A stretch of DNA of 61,330 bases, taken from NCBI GenBank assembly GCA_024691325.1, contig JAILNR010000006.1, forward strand, positions 1 to 61,330, given 5' to 3'. This DNA is from Saccharofermentans sp. Lineage in GTDB: Bacteria > Bacillota > Clostridia > Saccharofermentanales > Saccharofermentanaceae. The stretch's first letter is position 1; every line of letters starts with the position of its first letter. The position numbers and the translations under genes are program-made. The notes beneath the pieces are model-generated. The model did no database searches and had not been told where the DNA came from. It saw only the letters and a list, made by a program, of their open reading frames with translations. Shown here piece after piece: positions 25,372-34,636 of the stretch.

Positions 25372-26117
25372 TGGAAACAATCTATACTATTCCGGTTAAT
25401 GATGCATATAATGCAGAAAGCGAATGTCCTCTATGTCTGCTTAGGAAAAAAGCTGAGGATAACGAATTAGATTACTATCTTGGTCCGTCACTTATGGAGC
25501 CTGATACAAGAAAAGTGACAAACAAGACCGGCTTCTGCCCTGATCACATGGCAAAGCTCAATAAAAGAGTTACGAACAGATTGGGACTGGCTCTGGTTAT
25601 TCATACACACCTTCTCGATTACGATGAGGATATTACGGAAGAACTTCTTGAGGCTGCGCCTGCCAAAGCAGGCCTTATTAGAGGAAGATCATCGGACTAT
25701 AAGGCAGTTCTTAAGGATCTCGCGGACAGAATAGACAAGAGGACAGCAAGCTGCCCTGTCTGCGATAAGATGAACAAGACTATCGAGCGCTACAATGAAG
25801 TAATTATGCATATGTTCTCGCATGATGCCGGATTTAAGCAAAAGTTTTTAAACACGAAGTCACACTGTCTTCCCCATACAGCAGCCCTGCTTCGAACTGC
25901 CGCATCAAAACTCTCGCAAAATGATGCAGCTGATTTTGTAACAGCCCTTGCAGAAGGTAGCAATTCTTACTTCAAGGAACTTGAGAAAGATGTTGAATGG
26001 TTCACACAGAAATTTGATTACAGAAATAAGGATAAGTCTTGGGGTAACAGTAAAAATGCCATCCAACGTTCAATGAGATTCCTTTCATCAGACAGAGGTG
26101 ATTTCAATGAAGGATGA
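25371..26117 (+). CDS. DUF6062-like protein with two zinc-finger-like motifs
   Basis: A 248-residue soluble protein. Two repeated halves each carry a CxxC pair followed by a C-x-x-H pair: CPLC near 20 with CPDH near 58, and CPVC near 132 with CLPH near 163. This pattern predicts two treble-clef-like zinc sites and matches the clostridial family I know as DUF6062. No catalytic motif is visible, and the role is unknown. It overlaps the ATPase gene upstream by 1 nt and the next gene by 11 nt, which argues for a shared task. Confidence 0.7.
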   Translation: METIYTIPVNDAYNAESECPLCLLRKKAEDNELDYYLGPSLMEPDTRKVTNKTGFCPDHMAKLNKRVTNRLGLALVIHTHLLDYDEDITEELLEAAPAKAGLIRGRSSDYKAVLKDLADRIDKRTASCPVCDKMNKTIERYNEVIMHMFSHDAGFKQKFLNTKSHCLPHTAALLRTAASKLSQNDAADFVTALAEGSNSYFKELEKDVEWFTQKFDYRNKDKSWGNSKNAIQRSMRFLSSDRGDFNEG

Positions 26118-26502
26118 ATTCAGGACCGAGCTTGAATTAATGACGGATTATACCGTCGATGACACAAAAAAATCTTTAAGTGTTCTTATCAAACACGATT
26201 TCTATTCTTCAGATAATGATAATGGAAGAAGCATTTTGGAGAAAATACTTGATGGTCTTCTTCTCACTTCTGATTCTATAAGCAGATTAATAATCACAGA
26301 TTCTGCTGTTAAACTGATTGAATCATCCGAGGTTCTAAATTCGTTAATTAGTACAGTACGAATCAGCCTTATATGTAAGGACAGTATGGAGTTTTACGGA
26401 ATAGAATCACCTGTATTAACAAACGAAAAAGTCAGAATAGTCCCGATGGAGGAGATCACAGATATCATAATACAGGATCCCCCAGAACTGATAATTGAGT
26501 AA
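26107..26502 (+). CDS. YedF/DsrE-like protein lacking the second cysteine
   Basis: A 131-residue protein whose last ~95 residues follow the pattern of the YedF C-terminal DsrE domain: ILEKILDGLLLTSDSISR, then a strand with SAVKLIES, then VRISLICKDSMEFYGI. In YedF this last block is normally CGTCLDYYGL; here the first Cys remains and the second is Ser. The N-terminal SirA/TusA domain is absent. Sulfur or selenium transfer is therefore doubtful. ATG 26107 was chosen with AGAGGTG 6 nt upstream; a GTG three codons earlier overlaps that SD. The resemblance is distant. Confidence 0.5.
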   Translation: MKDEFRTELELMTDYTVDDTKKSLSVLIKHDFYSSDNDNGRSILEKILDGLLLTSDSISRLIITDSAVKLIESSEVLNSLISTVRISLICKDSMEFYGIESPVLTNEKVRIVPMEEITDIIIQDPPELIIE

Positions 26503-26512
26503 TTGTAAAAAC

Positions 26513-26548
26513 AAAAAAGAGGATCGGCATTTGCCGATCCTCTTTTTT
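26513..26548. terminator. Bidirectional terminator between convergent units
   Basis: AAAAAAGAGGATCGGC pairs with GCCGATCCTCTTTTTT, a perfect 16-bp stem around ATTT, with T-runs on both strands. It ends the yebC unit (plus) and the PilX-like gene (minus). Confidence 0.92.
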
Positions 26549-26566
26549 ACTTTGTGATTAAAGTCA

Positions 26567-28507
26567 TCATCCGTATGTGAAGTATCTGCACTCATCAGAT
26601 ACTACAGAGAAGTCTGTAAGATCTCTGTAAGCTGTATCTCTTCCGGGAGGTGTAATAGAAGGTGTAGGACAGTACGGAATGTTAAACTGATTACCATTAC
26701 CACAATCAATACCGCCGCATGCAATTCTTCCGTAATACACATGAGACTCAGCGTTATGTACTGAGAATACACCGCCGCCGGCACCACCCGGTGTAGTGCT
26801 ATACAAACCGAGGAAGCAAGTCAGTACACAATTGTGATTACCACTAATCGAGACCTGTGTTCCACCAGTATATGTACTCAAAATTCTAGTTCTCGGAATC
26901 TTTGTCTGATTAAGTTTTGTAACATCAGTATATGCAGCTGAAGTGTATACAGTTGTATCTACGATTCCGCTCAAAGTACCATCACTGGGATTACCTGAGC
27001 CGTCATTTCCTATTTTGACAGTTGCACCATCCAATAAGTAAATAAAGAACTCACTAGTATCAGAACCTCCGGATACCTGGATACTGCCGTTACCTTTAAA
27101 ATAGAGACATTTATCCTCAGCGATGACAAGATACACATTACCGGAACTAAGATTACATGTAATAACACTATCTATTCCAATGTTATCGTTAATGTGGTAT
27201 GTCTTTCCACCAACGAATGCAGTAGGAAGATCTGCTTCGCTATTGATCTCGATAATATCCTGTGCCTCAGCAACAGCACTCATCTGATCAGCTACTTCGC
27301 TTACTGTGTCAACATAATCACCAGGCGTCAAATAAGAAATCATATCCGAAGTTACAGGAGCATATCCCTCAGATTCTTCGTGGAAAGAAGGATCATTCGC
27401 GCCCAGACCGGTACGATCTGCTGTTATGCCATCCTCATAGTAGACATCTCCGGTTACAGTATTATCGTCAAAGAACTGACCGTTAAATGTCTGTCGGAAT
27501 GTAGTGGGACCAAAACCACTCCTTGAACCATCGTCTTCTGGCTTAAGATCAAAATACATATTATTAATACCATACAAAGTGAATGCATTAGTTCCAACTG
27601 CCGCAGTAGGAGATCCACCATTGTAATTATAGAAAGGAGAATTTGTTCCCCAGAAGTAGAGATTACCATACTGTCGATCCGCTGCAGGAGTTGTATCTTC
27701 AACAGCTGCACCTGTTCTCGTCCTGGTGCAAGGATTGTTCTGATTACCATTTGCTCCAAAAGCAAAACCGGCATTGGCACCCATAAAATAAACATCACGT
27801 GCAAGTACAACGTCACCGTATGCCAAATAACCATCTGTAATCAGTGTTGAGTAAATACCGAGACCATCAACATTTGAATGGCTGGTATCAGGCGCATGAA
27901 GGAAAATAACATTATCAGGTGAATCATAACTAACCTGGGTAGCACGTCCGTTATCTTCAATATAATTAACATTGACACCGAAGTTTACATTATTCAATAT
28001 GCCACCATCGCCTAACTCTACGAGTGTATTAAAGCTTGCCGGGGGGACATCCTCACCACGGTTTCTCTCAAGAACCAAGAGATAGTATTCTGCAATACCA
28101 TTAATCTCACACTTGCATTCAATTCCAATCTTATTGGGCTTGTTCTCGTCACCCATACAATAGAAATATGCGGAACACTCGGAACCACCGAGGCTCATAC
28201 CGGGAAGGTCTTCAGTCTTAAAAATAACTACAGAGCCACTTCCTGTTCCCTTTGCAAGTTCGACAAGCTGCGCATCAGTTATCTGCTGCGAGTAAATAGC
28301 CTGCCAGATTGTCTGGGACAGTGATGTAACCGTCAATCGAGCCTGACTGTTCATCGCATTGGTATAGACTCTCTGTCTGCCTGCGATGGAGATCATCAAT
28401 GCTGTCGTTATGAAGATTAACGACAAAGCTACGATAAAGATGATTGTTACGAGGATAACACCGCTCTTGGTTAACAAACCTGAGTGTTTCTTGTTAGTCT
28501 TACGCAT
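26567..28507 (-). CDS. Large PilX-like pilus-associated protein
   Basis: A 646-residue exported protein. Residues 1-15 are basic; KSGVILVTIIFIVALSLIFITTALMISIAGRQR (from ~14) is a PilX_N-type start in which Gly precedes a long hydrophobic helix without Glu5. The body is Gly/Asn/Ser/Thr-rich with many short beta segments, and the region ~410-640 resembles the beta-solenoid-like domains found in PilX/DUF7305-type proteins. It could be a tip adhesin or priming minor pilin. ATG 28507 has GAGGAAGG 8 nt upstream; an ATG six codons earlier overlaps this SD. The gene is monocistronic with a good promoter and terminator, 3 kb from the main pil cluster. Confidence 0.7.
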   Translation of the reverse strand: MRKTNKKHSGLLTKSGVILVTIIFIVALSLIFITTALMISIAGRQRVYTNAMNSQARLTVTSLSQTIWQAIYSQQITDAQLVELAKGTGSGSVVIFKTEDLPGMSLGGSECSAYFYCMGDENKPNKIGIECKCEINGIAEYYLLVLERNRGEDVPPASFNTLVELGDGGILNNVNFGVNVNYIEDNGRATQVSYDSPDNVIFLHAPDTSHSNVDGLGIYSTLITDGYLAYGDVVLARDVYFMGANAGFAFGANGNQNNPCTRTRTGAAVEDTTPAADRQYGNLYFWGTNSPFYNYNGGSPTAAVGTNAFTLYGINNMYFDLKPEDDGSRSGFGPTTFRQTFNGQFFDDNTVTGDVYYEDGITADRTGLGANDPSFHEESEGYAPVTSDMISYLTPGDYVDTVSEVADQMSAVAEAQDIIEINSEADLPTAFVGGKTYHINDNIGIDSVITCNLSSGNVYLVIAEDKCLYFKGNGSIQVSGGSDTSEFFIYLLDGATVKIGNDGSGNPSDGTLSGIVDTTVYTSAAYTDVTKLNQTKIPRTRILSTYTGGTQVSISGNHNCVLTCFLGLYSTTPGGAGGGVFSVHNAESHVYYGRIACGGIDCGNGNQFNIPYCPTPSITPPGRDTAYRDLTDFSVVSDECRYFTYG

Positions 28508-28585
28508 AAACGTGCCCTTCCTCATGTAGTTTCTTGAAGTCGTATTTGTTTACAATTACGACATTTTTTCTATTAACTTAAGCCT

Positions 28586-28614
28586 ATTATAAGACAGGTT
28601 AAATTGATTTTCAA
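28586..28614 (-). promoter_or_regulatory. Promoter of the PilX-like gene
   Basis: TTGAAA, a 17-nt spacer and TATAAT on the minus strand, about 80 nt before the start codon. The spacing and boxes closely match the minor-pilin promoter at 15779-15807. Confidence 0.75.
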
Positions 28615-28640
28615 TATGTTTTATCATTAATTTTTCATTC

Positions 28641-28657
28641 TTTGTTAACAAATTGTT
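28641..28657. promoter_or_regulatory. Palindrome TTTGTTAACAAA plus half-site, shared with the minor-pilin promoter
   Basis: TTTGTTAACAAA (28641-28652) overlaps TTAACAAATTGTT (28645-28657). Both strings recur near the minor-pilin promoter (15868-15879 and 15815-15829). It starts 26 nt upstream of the -35 box and just touches the exonuclease stop codon. Confidence 0.45.
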
Positions 28658-29649
28658 CATTTTTGTTCATCTTCAATTACTTCTTTTTCGATGGGGGCAC
28701 CGGCCGGACCGAACTTCTCGAACTCCTCTTTCTTGGTCGCGATCAAGTGATAATCCGTCTGAGTGGCGAATCTTAAGACGGAAGCTGCGTAATACTTGCC
28801 TTCCCTGTTCTTCTTGACACGGGTCCTTCCGAAGAACTCACCGTCATTCGGGCACTCGTAGAGTCCATAAGAGGATTTACGTATTCTGAACGGAGGAATC
28901 TTCCGGGACAACTTCGCGTCGCATACCGGGCACCGGCGGTTAAGGCCGGCAACCATATCGAACGCCTGGGGAGCGCTGTCGCAAGCACCCCCTACCCTTG
29001 CATACTCGCGCTTCAGATCACAATTATGAGATGAACTCGAAATTACACTTAATACCTCGCTTGTCTTGTTGTGTTCAAAGATATTACGGAAGATCTCGCC
29101 CGTATACCTCGCATCCGCGGTGGCACTGTGGAATGAATCCACTTTGGGCACATTATAGTAGTCGACAGCAAACTCTACGCTCCTCTGCCTGCCCTTCTCT
29201 GTTGAAAAGACCGAGAACAAAGGCTGGACATCAATGAAAAACATATTAAGCTTATCGTCCATGTCGAAGAACTTGAGGTTCATCTTGAGCATATCGGGGT
29301 CGGAATTGCCCCAACCCGCCAGTATCGGATCATTACCGCAGAATTCACGGAACTGCTCGTAGGCTTCGGCAAAAGGCTTGCCCTTACTTAAATCCTCATT
29401 AGTCTTATGAGTTACTTTCTTTACATGGAAATGTATCGTCCTGTAGCATACAGGTCTTATATCACAGGAAAAGACACCGATATTATGGATAGTTCCTCCG
29501 GAGTATTCATACTTAACAGCGCCGATCTCGATTATCTCGCCGGTAAGCTTTGAAGTATCAAACCCGTACTCTTTTCCCGGAAGCGGCTGATTCCACTCAA
29601 GATCAAAGACTACGAATATATCACCTTCAGTTATCTTTCTGCTCAGCAT
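28657..29649 (-). CDS. DEDDh 3'-5' exonuclease with a zinc-ribbon tail
   Basis: A 330-residue exonuclease. Motif I is FDLEWN (Asp-x-Glu) near residue 15, motif II lies in ILAGWGNSDPDML near 115, and motif III is His-x-Ser/Ala-x-Ala-Asp in FHSATADARYTG near 175. This is the DEDDh order of DnaQ/ERI-type nucleases such as KapD. A C-terminal extension carries CPVC near 245 and a single later Cys (ECPNDGEFF), so a partial zinc knuckle may bind nucleic acid. Substrate could be RNA or DNA ends. Its start overlaps the upstream YfhO-like gene by 23 nt, giving likely coupling. Confidence 0.82.
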   Translation of the reverse strand: MLSRKITEGDIFVVFDLEWNQPLPGKEYGFDTSKLTGEIIEIGAVKYEYSGGTIHNIGVFSCDIRPVCYRTIHFHVKKVTHKTNEDLSKGKPFAEAYEQFREFCGNDPILAGWGNSDPDMLKMNLKFFDMDDKLNMFFIDVQPLFSVFSTEKGRQRSVEFAVDYYNVPKVDSFHSATADARYTGEIFRNIFEHNKTSEVLSVISSSSHNCDLKREYARVGGACDSAPQAFDMVAGLNRRCPVCDAKLSRKIPPFRIRKSSYGLYECPNDGEFFGRTRVKKNREGKYYAASVLRFATQTDYHLIATKKEEFEKFGPAGAPIEKEVIEDEQK

Positions 29650-31873
29650 CTGCAGTTCCCTTCCCGGATCTATCGTGTTCAGTATTTCTCACAACATTAT
29701 ATATGACAACGCCCGAACACAAAATCCATACAATTATCGAGACAATGGCAACCGAGTTGTCAGAGGTAATCCTGATCTGATAATCGGAAATGCCGTCGGA
29801 ATAGTAAACCCCCGCGAGTTTTCCACCCAGATCAAAGGTGTCACAGGATACGTTCCCATCAGGTCCCTTCACGCGGATTCGGTAATTATCACTATAAGAA
29901 ACTGAGGTTACGATAGTATTATATCCGGGCATTGAAGCAGGATTGGGACCCTCTATCACCGCATCGTACCTGTTCATGGGTACCAAACGGTCAATAAGCT
30001 CATTCAAAACTGAATCATTAACCCGCCAAAGGCTAAGGCAAGCCGACGATTCCGACGGAGATGTCACCTGCCTTAAGTTAACATCAGAGGTGCCGCGCCT
30101 TATCTGCTTGAAGTAAGAACCGGTAAATGTACTCTCCACATCAGTCTCAGAGTACTGCTCAGTAAGCGTCACCTGCCCTCCGAAAGACGAATACAGATAA
30201 TAAGCCGACCCGGGATCCATTCCCTCGGCCCTGAGCAAAACCTCAGTGGAATCACCCGGCACATTAACACTGTAAAGCCCCGGAACCATCTCATTGACTC
30301 CGCTCGCGAAAACAGTAAAGGCATCCGCCTGTTCAAACAGTTCACCAAGAACAGAATTTCTCGATATGACATTGTAAATTGCAGGGACGGTAAGCTGGTC
30401 AATGCCTTCTCTCAGATCCGCTTCAACATTGATACATTCGGAAAAATCACCTGCAAGAGGCAGATAATCGTCAGTTTCAACGGTAATATCAAACTTCGGA
30501 TCAGCCGATGAATAGGGGGAAATCGATGAGATGTTGCCATACATAGTCGAGACCGACAGGCTGTACATTGTGTTGATTGCGATACCTGCTGCTCCCAACG
30601 CAACAAAAACATTAACTGCTTTCTTCTTGTCTGACAGGAACAAAAGGAAGCATATTCCCCAGAAGATAGCAGCGCCGCCGCTATACCAGAGATTAAATAT
30701 ACTTCTCGACACCTCACCCGAGGAAGACGAGTTGGCAACCGTGATGAGTGCCAGAATTGAGAATACGGATATATAGATATCAGATGATTTAAGATTGGTT
30801 ATATTACGAAGAGATATAGCCGTCATAAGGAAAAGTACGATACAAAGTGCCGTGAATCTCGAGAACTCGGCAGTACCGGGATTACCCACAACGGACAATA
30901 TTGCACTTAGAAGAGTCCATGATGCGCTTACAGGTATGAGGACGATCATGAGGACTGCGCACGCCTTAGCCTTAAACGGGATACTCCTGTTAAGGAAAAA
31001 CAGGAGAACAAGCATCATGACGAGTATGGTCATGCTCATAACGGGGTTTATACCGGGCAGAGGGATCTCGATTACAGACCCGTCAAGCATTGAAGTCAAA
31101 AGGTCAAAGTACTTGAACGATACATGGCTGTTCGTAAACTCTTGCCCGATATCGATAAACTTCAACCCGGCAAAAGCAAGAGGTATAAAAACCGGCAGCA
31201 TGCAAATGAGTGATACGCCGTAAGCCATGAATGCACGCCGTACCTTAACCTGTCCGATAAGGCTTTTAAAGAAGAATACAACACAGACTGTAAATATAAG
31301 ACCTGTGAGGATTCCGTATATGCCGCCTGTTATAAACATTGAGAAACAAACGACTGTCTTCCAGTAATTTATTTTACTGTCATTCCTTAGAAGGTCATCA
31401 ACAGAAGCGGCCACATAGGGCATAACAATCATTACATTGAATACCTGAGGATTTGTGGAGGCAACCAGGCTGACAGCCGATACCGCACACGCTACGGAAA
31501 GCAAAACAGACCAGTGTTTGCTGTTCTTAACATGTTCGGAAGAGAATCTGTAAACACCGGCAGAAAGAAGCCCGAATCTAAAATAGAAGAAGATACGCAG
31601 AAGAAATGACCCTAACCTTCCGCCTATCAGCAAGCACAGAATAAATGAGGGATAAAAACGCCTCGTCAGGATATCGCACAGAAAATCCGAATAGAAGATG
31701 CGGCCTTGCGAAAGCAGCCCCTTCATCTGCTCGATATCCCTCATCTGCCTTGTAACGGACGAGAAAAGAAGGTCCGGAGCCTTGTTCAAAGAGAGCATCA
31801 GGATAACACACGGTATAAAAAATGCCGCGAAGAGCCAGAAGAACTCGTCGGAATTAAGTCTCCTCGTCTTCAT
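29627..31873 (-). CDS. YfhO-related polytopic membrane protein
   Basis: A 748-residue membrane protein. Residues ~10-440 hold about twelve membrane helices, and ~450-720 form an extracytoplasmic beta-rich domain before a last helix at ~715-735. The plan copies the full YfhO protein encoded just upstream, but the sequence is divergent and shorter. YfhO-like proteins are GT-C-fold membrane proteins linked to glycosylation of cell-envelope polymers such as lipoteichoic acid. It overlaps the upstream gene by 20 nt and the downstream exonuclease by 23 nt. Activity and substrate cannot be inferred. Confidence 0.6.
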   Translation of the reverse strand: MKTRRLNSDEFFWLFAAFFIPCVILMLSLNKAPDLLFSSVTRQMRDIEQMKGLLSQGRIFYSDFLCDILTRRFYPSFILCLLIGGRLGSFLLRIFFYFRFGLLSAGVYRFSSEHVKNSKHWSVLLSVACAVSAVSLVASTNPQVFNVMIVMPYVAASVDDLLRNDSKINYWKTVVCFSMFITGGIYGILTGLIFTVCVVFFFKSLIGQVKVRRAFMAYGVSLICMLPVFIPLAFAGLKFIDIGQEFTNSHVSFKYFDLLTSMLDGSVIEIPLPGINPVMSMTILVMMLVLLFFLNRSIPFKAKACAVLMIVLIPVSASWTLLSAILSVVGNPGTAEFSRFTALCIVLFLMTAISLRNITNLKSSDIYISVFSILALITVANSSSSGEVSRSIFNLWYSGGAAIFWGICFLLFLSDKKKAVNVFVALGAAGIAINTMYSLSVSTMYGNISSISPYSSADPKFDITVETDDYLPLAGDFSECINVEADLREGIDQLTVPAIYNVISRNSVLGELFEQADAFTVFASGVNEMVPGLYSVNVPGDSTEVLLRAEGMDPGSAYYLYSSFGGQVTLTEQYSETDVESTFTGSYFKQIRRGTSDVNLRQVTSPSESSACLSLWRVNDSVLNELIDRLVPMNRYDAVIEGPNPASMPGYNTIVTSVSYSDNYRIRVKGPDGNVSCDTFDLGGKLAGVYYSDGISDYQIRITSDNSVAIVSIIVWILCSGVVIYNVVRNTEHDRSGKGTADAEQKDN

Positions 31874-34541
31874 TAAACGGGATCTCCTCTATCTGCTCAG
31901 GCAAAGCTTTCTTCTCGGGACGGTTAAGTCTTGATATAACTATCACAATCGCAAGGATAAGAACACCGGCAATCGAGATGATAAGTGAAGGAACAAATCC
32001 TGCAGGTCTGTACTTGAGCATAACCTCATGAGTACCGGCATCAAGATAGATGCCGCACAAAGCATCCTGTACCGGAACAAGTTCGGTCTGCTGTCCGTCC
32101 ACCGTAACTTCAAAGCCTTCTGTATAGGGGATAGTCAAAAGCATGAATCCCCCCTCACCTGCATCGATCGTTCCGCGAATCGTAGTGTCGTCGTAGGATG
32201 TGACATCAAGTTGTCTTTGGCCAAACAGCGATACCATACGCTCGTACGCTTCAGTATTAAGTTCGTAAGCATACACGTGGAGCTTACCTGCAGGCGAATC
32301 GTTATATGTGATCGTGCATGACAACGGCTCTCCCGTATATCTTCCAAGATAGATAGTCTGGTAACTTCTTATTTCAAAGTCCTCACTTGCGTCACCGATA
32401 CGGACACGTCCGCCCTTTGAGCAATCGGCATAGATATAGACGTCTGCTCCTATATCAGCCACATAGCAAGTAACGGTATAGGAACTCTTCGAACCTGTTG
32501 CCTCGAAGTCGTATTCCAGTCCGTTTGCAGAATCACCTCTGAATGTAAGTCCTTCCTCGTTGGAAGAAGTGATATACAGGGGACTGTAAACATCAGCCTC
32601 GAGTCCCATCGATCTTACAAGGTCATTCGTCTTAACAAAAACATCAGGAATAGCAGAGTTAGGCTCATAATCAATGACATCATCCGATACCATGTATCCG
32701 ACAGCAAGTGCATCGGGGTTATCGTAGAAGATGACTTCACCGGATGAATCGACCTCGTCAAAAAGAAGAGGGATCGTGGCTGTCTCCTGTATCGTGGTGA
32801 GACCTCTGATACCAAGAAGAGCCGCCGTTACTCTGGTAAGTCCGGCATTACGCAGTCCGTTGATGCCGTTATTATGGAAACCGAAGTTTCTCATGTACTT
32901 AACAAAACTCTCACGGGCTGTTGATGAGAACACCGACATGCCTTTCACATCGTAAACAGACTGTATATCACAGATAAAGTTCGGGTAAAGCTCCGTCCTC
33001 TCGAAAGTCTTGTGCCCAGCTGAGCCTTCAACCGCCAAAGCGTGCTCATGGATTATCTGTCTGTTTTTGCCGTAGTATTCGTATCCTGTAAAGCCCTCGT
33101 GCTCTGATACCCTCGCGATCGTGAACCCGGAAGCTGTAGCAGTCTCAAGCAGCATAGTTATAGTCAAAACGATCTGCATTATGTAGGTCTTCTGCCCCTT
33201 CGACAAAAGCACCGCGCGGAGCACAAAGCTCTGGACGAGCAGGAACAGGAGCGACAGGCCGATCTGCTGGTAACCCTCATCTCCCGTGCCGAACTTTTCG
33301 AAAAGGAGCAGGTACACGGCAGCACTTACGCACACCGCCGTCAGCTGGCCGTGAGTAAAGGTCTTAAGCACCCTTATTGTCATGAAAGCTATTATGAGGA
33401 CCACGAAGCTCATCATGTAGGACTGTCTGTAAGGAATCTGGTTGGGGTAGTGGAAGCCGTGCCAGATAAAGTTCAAGGTCTTGGTCGCGAAGCTTAAGTA
33501 AAGGAACGCGAGCATAAAGCCGAAGCCGATCTTCTTACGCAGGGTAATGACGGTATTATTTGCCGCCATGAAGAACAGCGGGAGCATGATAACGGCAACA
33601 GTACCGCAGGCAACATTGGCAAGTCCGCCTCTTATGTTGGGGTTCGCGCTTACAAGGAACCTTGCAAGGAAATCAAAAAGATTGTTCGTGGGGGCAAAAT
33701 CAACGGGGAACTCGTCTCCCGTCGCAGATGAATTCTGTAAAATGAGGTAGGTCGGTATAACAACGACCGCGGAAATCGCACCTGCGATTACTGAACCCAG
33801 AGCAAATCTTCCCGCGGATGCAAAGAATGACCTGGCACCGAGTCTTTCCTTGGGCATAAATGCAAAGTAGGAAACTATCGAGAAAGGAACAAGGAAGATG
33901 CACAGCATGTATCCTGCGTAGTAGTTAGAGATAAGTGCTGTTGCAAGAGTGATAACGTAAAGTGCATAGCGCTTATTAACAAACAGATTAACAAGGCCTA
34001 AGCAGATCAGGGGCAGGAGCACATAAGCGTCACACCACATGATGTTCCAGAAATCAGTAAGGAACCAGCCGCACAGGGCGTAAGCGATACCGAATACGCA
34101 TGTTATAAGGTCGTAGTGCTTCTCATCGATATATGAAAGGAACTTCGACATAAAAAGCGAAGCAAGTCCGGCGCGGACAGCCGTTATAAGCGCTACAAAG
34201 ACCGGAAGAGTCTTATAAGGGAAAAGCAGAGCAAAGATGTTAAGAGGGCTTGCGCAATAATTGGCATATACAGCGTAAAACTCGTTGCCCAATCCGCTGT
34301 TCCATGAGTAGAAAATAGATCTTCCCTCGAGGATCTTGGCGCGCAGCTCGTATATGAACGGCATATACTGGTGGTAAAGATCGACCGTGAGCATGGTCTT
34401 GGTGCCTGCAGGGTAAACGCCGAGCAAAGCGAAAGTAATTACCACAGTTATAAACGGAAAAAAGAATGACAGGAAACGAAGGTTCCAGAAGAACCCTCCT
34501 ACCTTATCAACAGTATTTTTAATCTTACCTGTTTGAACCAT
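31854..34541 (-). CDS. yfhO: YfhO family membrane protein
   Basis: An 895-residue YfhO family member (PF09586 type). The first extracytoplasmic loop carries DLYHQYMPFIYELRAKILEG near 55-75 and SWNSGLGNEF near 80-90, the hallmark of the family, in which an early Asp is expected to be catalytic in GT-C enzymes. About twelve helices lie in ~20-480, then a large extracytoplasmic domain (~490-860) and a final helix (~865-885). The Bacillus homologue takes part in lipoteichoic acid glycosylation. The bases before the ATG contain no SD; TAATAT lies 7 nt upstream, so a leaderless mRNA is possible. First gene of the unit with the related membrane protein and the exonuclease. Confidence 0.85.
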   Translation of the reverse strand: MVQTGKIKNTVDKVGGFFWNLRFLSFFFPFITVVITFALLGVYPAGTKTMLTVDLYHQYMPFIYELRAKILEGRSIFYSWNSGLGNEFYAVYANYCASPLNIFALLFPYKTLPVFVALITAVRAGLASLFMSKFLSYIDEKHYDLITCVFGIAYALCGWFLTDFWNIMWCDAYVLLPLICLGLVNLFVNKRYALYVITLATALISNYYAGYMLCIFLVPFSIVSYFAFMPKERLGARSFFASAGRFALGSVIAGAISAVVVIPTYLILQNSSATGDEFPVDFAPTNNLFDFLARFLVSANPNIRGGLANVACGTVAVIMLPLFFMAANNTVITLRKKIGFGFMLAFLYLSFATKTLNFIWHGFHYPNQIPYRQSYMMSFVVLIIAFMTIRVLKTFTHGQLTAVCVSAAVYLLLFEKFGTGDEGYQQIGLSLLFLLVQSFVLRAVLLSKGQKTYIMQIVLTITMLLETATASGFTIARVSEHEGFTGYEYYGKNRQIIHEHALAVEGSAGHKTFERTELYPNFICDIQSVYDVKGMSVFSSTARESFVKYMRNFGFHNNGINGLRNAGLTRVTAALLGIRGLTTIQETATIPLLFDEVDSSGEVIFYDNPDALAVGYMVSDDVIDYEPNSAIPDVFVKTNDLVRSMGLEADVYSPLYITSSNEEGLTFRGDSANGLEYDFEATGSKSSYTVTCYVADIGADVYIYADCSKGGRVRIGDASEDFEIRSYQTIYLGRYTGEPLSCTITYNDSPAGKLHVYAYELNTEAYERMVSLFGQRQLDVTSYDDTTIRGTIDAGEGGFMLLTIPYTEGFEVTVDGQQTELVPVQDALCGIYLDAGTHEVMLKYRPAGFVPSLIISIAGVLILAIVIVISRLNRPEKKALPEQIEEIPFNEDEET

Positions 34542-34636
34542 AGGAAGAATATTATCACATTTTGTAGCAATGCGGTAATAAAACGAACCGCCTTCTTATG
34601 TTAAAGTATTATAGATAATAATAAGAAGGAGTATTT

